Origin: a bacterium
Lineage (GTDB): Bacteria > Armatimonadota > Zipacnadia > Zipacnadales > UBA11051
Length of the DNA stretch: 64,000 nt
Assembly: GCA_030604405.1 (NCBI GenBank)
Contig: JAUVVY010000010.1
Span: 1 to 64,000 of the forward strand
Reading direction: 5' to 3'
The notes under the pieces are model-generated. The model searched no databases, was not told the DNA's origin, and saw nothing but the letters and a program-made list of their open reading frames with translations. Positions 62,983-64,000 of the stretch are shown one piece after another. Positions within the stretch are counted from its first letter, which is position 1, and every line of letters begins with the position of its first letter. The translations under genes and the position numbers were made by a program.

Positions 62983-64000
62983 CTATTGTGCGTTGAGCCA
63001 GTTCAGCGGGTATTGACCGTACTCATAAAACGCCGAATACAACGCCTCGATGTTCTCAAACGGCACGTCCTGGCCGACCTCACCGTGCAACATGACGCCA
63101 CCGTTGTAGCTGCCAAAGACGGCGATGGCCTCCTTCACAGCATTGATGACATCCCCCGGCGTGCCATAGGGGATGACCCACTGGCGATCAATGTCAGTGC
63201 GGATGCAAACGCGGCCGGCACAGATTTCCCCCACACGCTGTGTGCCCATACATGCGTGCTGCGGGTTGAGGACCGTGACGCCGATTTCGATGAGGTCCTC
63301 AATGATCTCCAGGATCCAGCCGTCAACGTGGAACCACACATGTACGCCGGCATCGCGAGCGACTTGGAACATTCTGGCATAGCGGGGCTTGAAAAAGCGC
63401 CGCCACATGTCCGGGTGAATAAGCAGATCGTGCTGAGCGCCCCAATCGTCGCCGAAGCTGATGCAGTCCACGCCCGCCTTGACATAGCGTTCAATAGAAT
63501 AGAGGTTGTATTTTACCATCCTGTCGGCAAGCTCGTGAACGCCCTCGTTGTCCTCGGCGAGGTCCATGAAGTAATTGGCGGGGCCGCGCATGTGCTGCAT
63601 AAGCTGGAAAAAGCCGCCGCCGCTGGCATGGACGAACTCCTCCGGGTGGCGCTGCTTAACCTGCTCGGCGAACTCTTCGTAGTGCTTCTCATCGGGATGG
63701 GGCGGGAACTCGTAGGTCTTCCACGCATCCCAATCCGGGATCGCCGGCTTGAGCACCTCGCCGGATGTATAGCCCCGCAGTCGGCGCCAGACCGTGCCCC
63801 AGTTGTCCGTCCATTCGACTACGTCATCCATGCTGTCTTGCTGCTGCCGGGGTTGGGTATTAGCTTTGATGCCAGCGTTGCCAAAGTCGTCGGGGTACTT
63901 GTCGCACAGGTCGAGCAACTTCTGGCCGTGTCGCCAGATCGCCCCCGGGAAAATGTAGTGATGAATCGGGCAGCGGTCGGGCCCGGTCAACTCGATTGCG
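62983..64000 (-). CDS. UroD-family methyltransferase-like protein, incomplete
   Basis: About 339 residues are visible; the frame stays open to the window edge, so the N-terminus is cut off. After TGPDRCPIHHYI the sequence continues through the barrel of the UroD/CmuA/MtaA superfamily (VDCISFGDDWGAQHDLLIHP, VWFHVDGWILEIIEDLIEIG, VLNPQH). The His residues in FHVDGW are in the place used for metal or substrate binding in related methyltransferases. It is distinct from, but in the same superfamily as, the gene at 21189. With the MttB-family gene nearby it suggests corrinoid-dependent methyl metabolism, but a direct link is unproven. Confidence 0.82.
   Translation of the reverse strand, partial: AIELTGPDRCPIHHYIFPGAIWRHGQKLLDLCDKYPDDFGNAGIKANTQPRQQQDSMDDVVEWTDNWGTVWRRLRGYTSGEVLKPAIPDWDAWKTYEFPPHPDEKHYEEFAEQVKQRHPEEFVHASGGGFFQLMQHMRGPANYFMDLAEDNEGVHELADRMVKYNLYSIERYVKAGVDCISFGDDWGAQHDLLIHPDMWRRFFKPRYARMFQVARDAGVHVWFHVDGWILEIIEDLIEIGVTVLNPQHACMGTQRVGEICAGRVCIRTDIDRQWVIPYGTPGDVINAVKEAIAVFGSYNGGVMLHGEVGQDVPFENIEALYSAFYEYGQYPLNWLNAQ

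Noticed and set aside
1..64000. tRNA and rRNA genes
   Set aside because: I looked through the gaps for T-loop-like GGTTCGAATCC motifs and cloverleaf arms and found none convincing; a covariance search would be decisive.

Overview
The window is high-GC bacterial DNA with dense genes on both strands, standard stop codons and mostly clear Shine-Dalgarno sites. The best taxonomic hint is the prepilin-type protein at 27186-27842. Its N-terminal helix ends in a FPVFAR-REKARQT motif and its C-terminus carries H-X9-DG, a combination I associate with Armatimonadota and, less tightly, with Planctomycetes/Lentisphaerae-type bacteria. Secreted polysaccharide-degrading enzymes, UroD-like and MttB-like methyltransferases and many extragenic palindromes fit an uncultured member of such a group. 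The taxonomic call is an inference; no rRNA gene is present and I recognised no tRNA gene.

Layout. 1-6263: housekeeping run ileS, a DksA/TraR-type zinc-finger gene, lspA, lgt and an rluD-like gene. 6280-11537: dinB on the minus strand, a TPR lipoprotein, and a 705-residue protein of unknown function preceded by two copies of an 88-bp repeat. 12017-17988: two tandem class I aminotransferases, a PfkB sugar kinase, tatA, a secreted DUF6599-like protein and cysS. 18102-22301 (minus): a DNA methyltransferase fused to a nuclease-like domain, a pentapeptide-repeat membrane protein and a UroD-family protein. 22302-32957: accessory region with two secreted glycosidase-like proteins, a small lipoprotein, a prepilin-like protein, a sigma factor with a very large C-terminal extension, a transposase remnant and many mosaic palindromic repeats. 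32958-41255: a heparinase II/III-like protein, a TetR/radical SAM cassette that looks inserted, a C-terminal fragment of a second heparinase gene joined to a ThuA-like gene, a GyrI-like protein and a PD40 propeller lipoprotein. 41718-46928: a complete TolC / HlyD adaptor / MacB-type ABC exporter operon. 46951-52367 (minus): a second heparinase-like protein overlapping a propeller-PHP protein. 52552-59082: MrfB-like exonuclease and two MrfA/YprA-like helicases. 59108-64000: MttB-family methyltransferase, Gfo/Idh/MocA oxidoreductase, GNAT protein and a UroD-family gene running off the end.

How the genes work together. lspA and lgt mature lipoproteins, several of which are encoded here (7871, 26310, 40026). 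The GH, heparinase, ThuA, Gfo/Idh and PHP genes suggest scavenging of complex, possibly uronate-rich or sulfated, polysaccharides. MttB- and UroD-family proteins suggest corrinoid-linked methyl metabolism. The Mrf genes and dinB suggest tolerance of DNA lesions. The most unusual layer is the repeats: at least four palindrome families, often joined by AACGGCAACGGC linkers, fill the intergenic gaps and in two places have entered reading frames and appear to be translated (TolC signal region, second heparinase).
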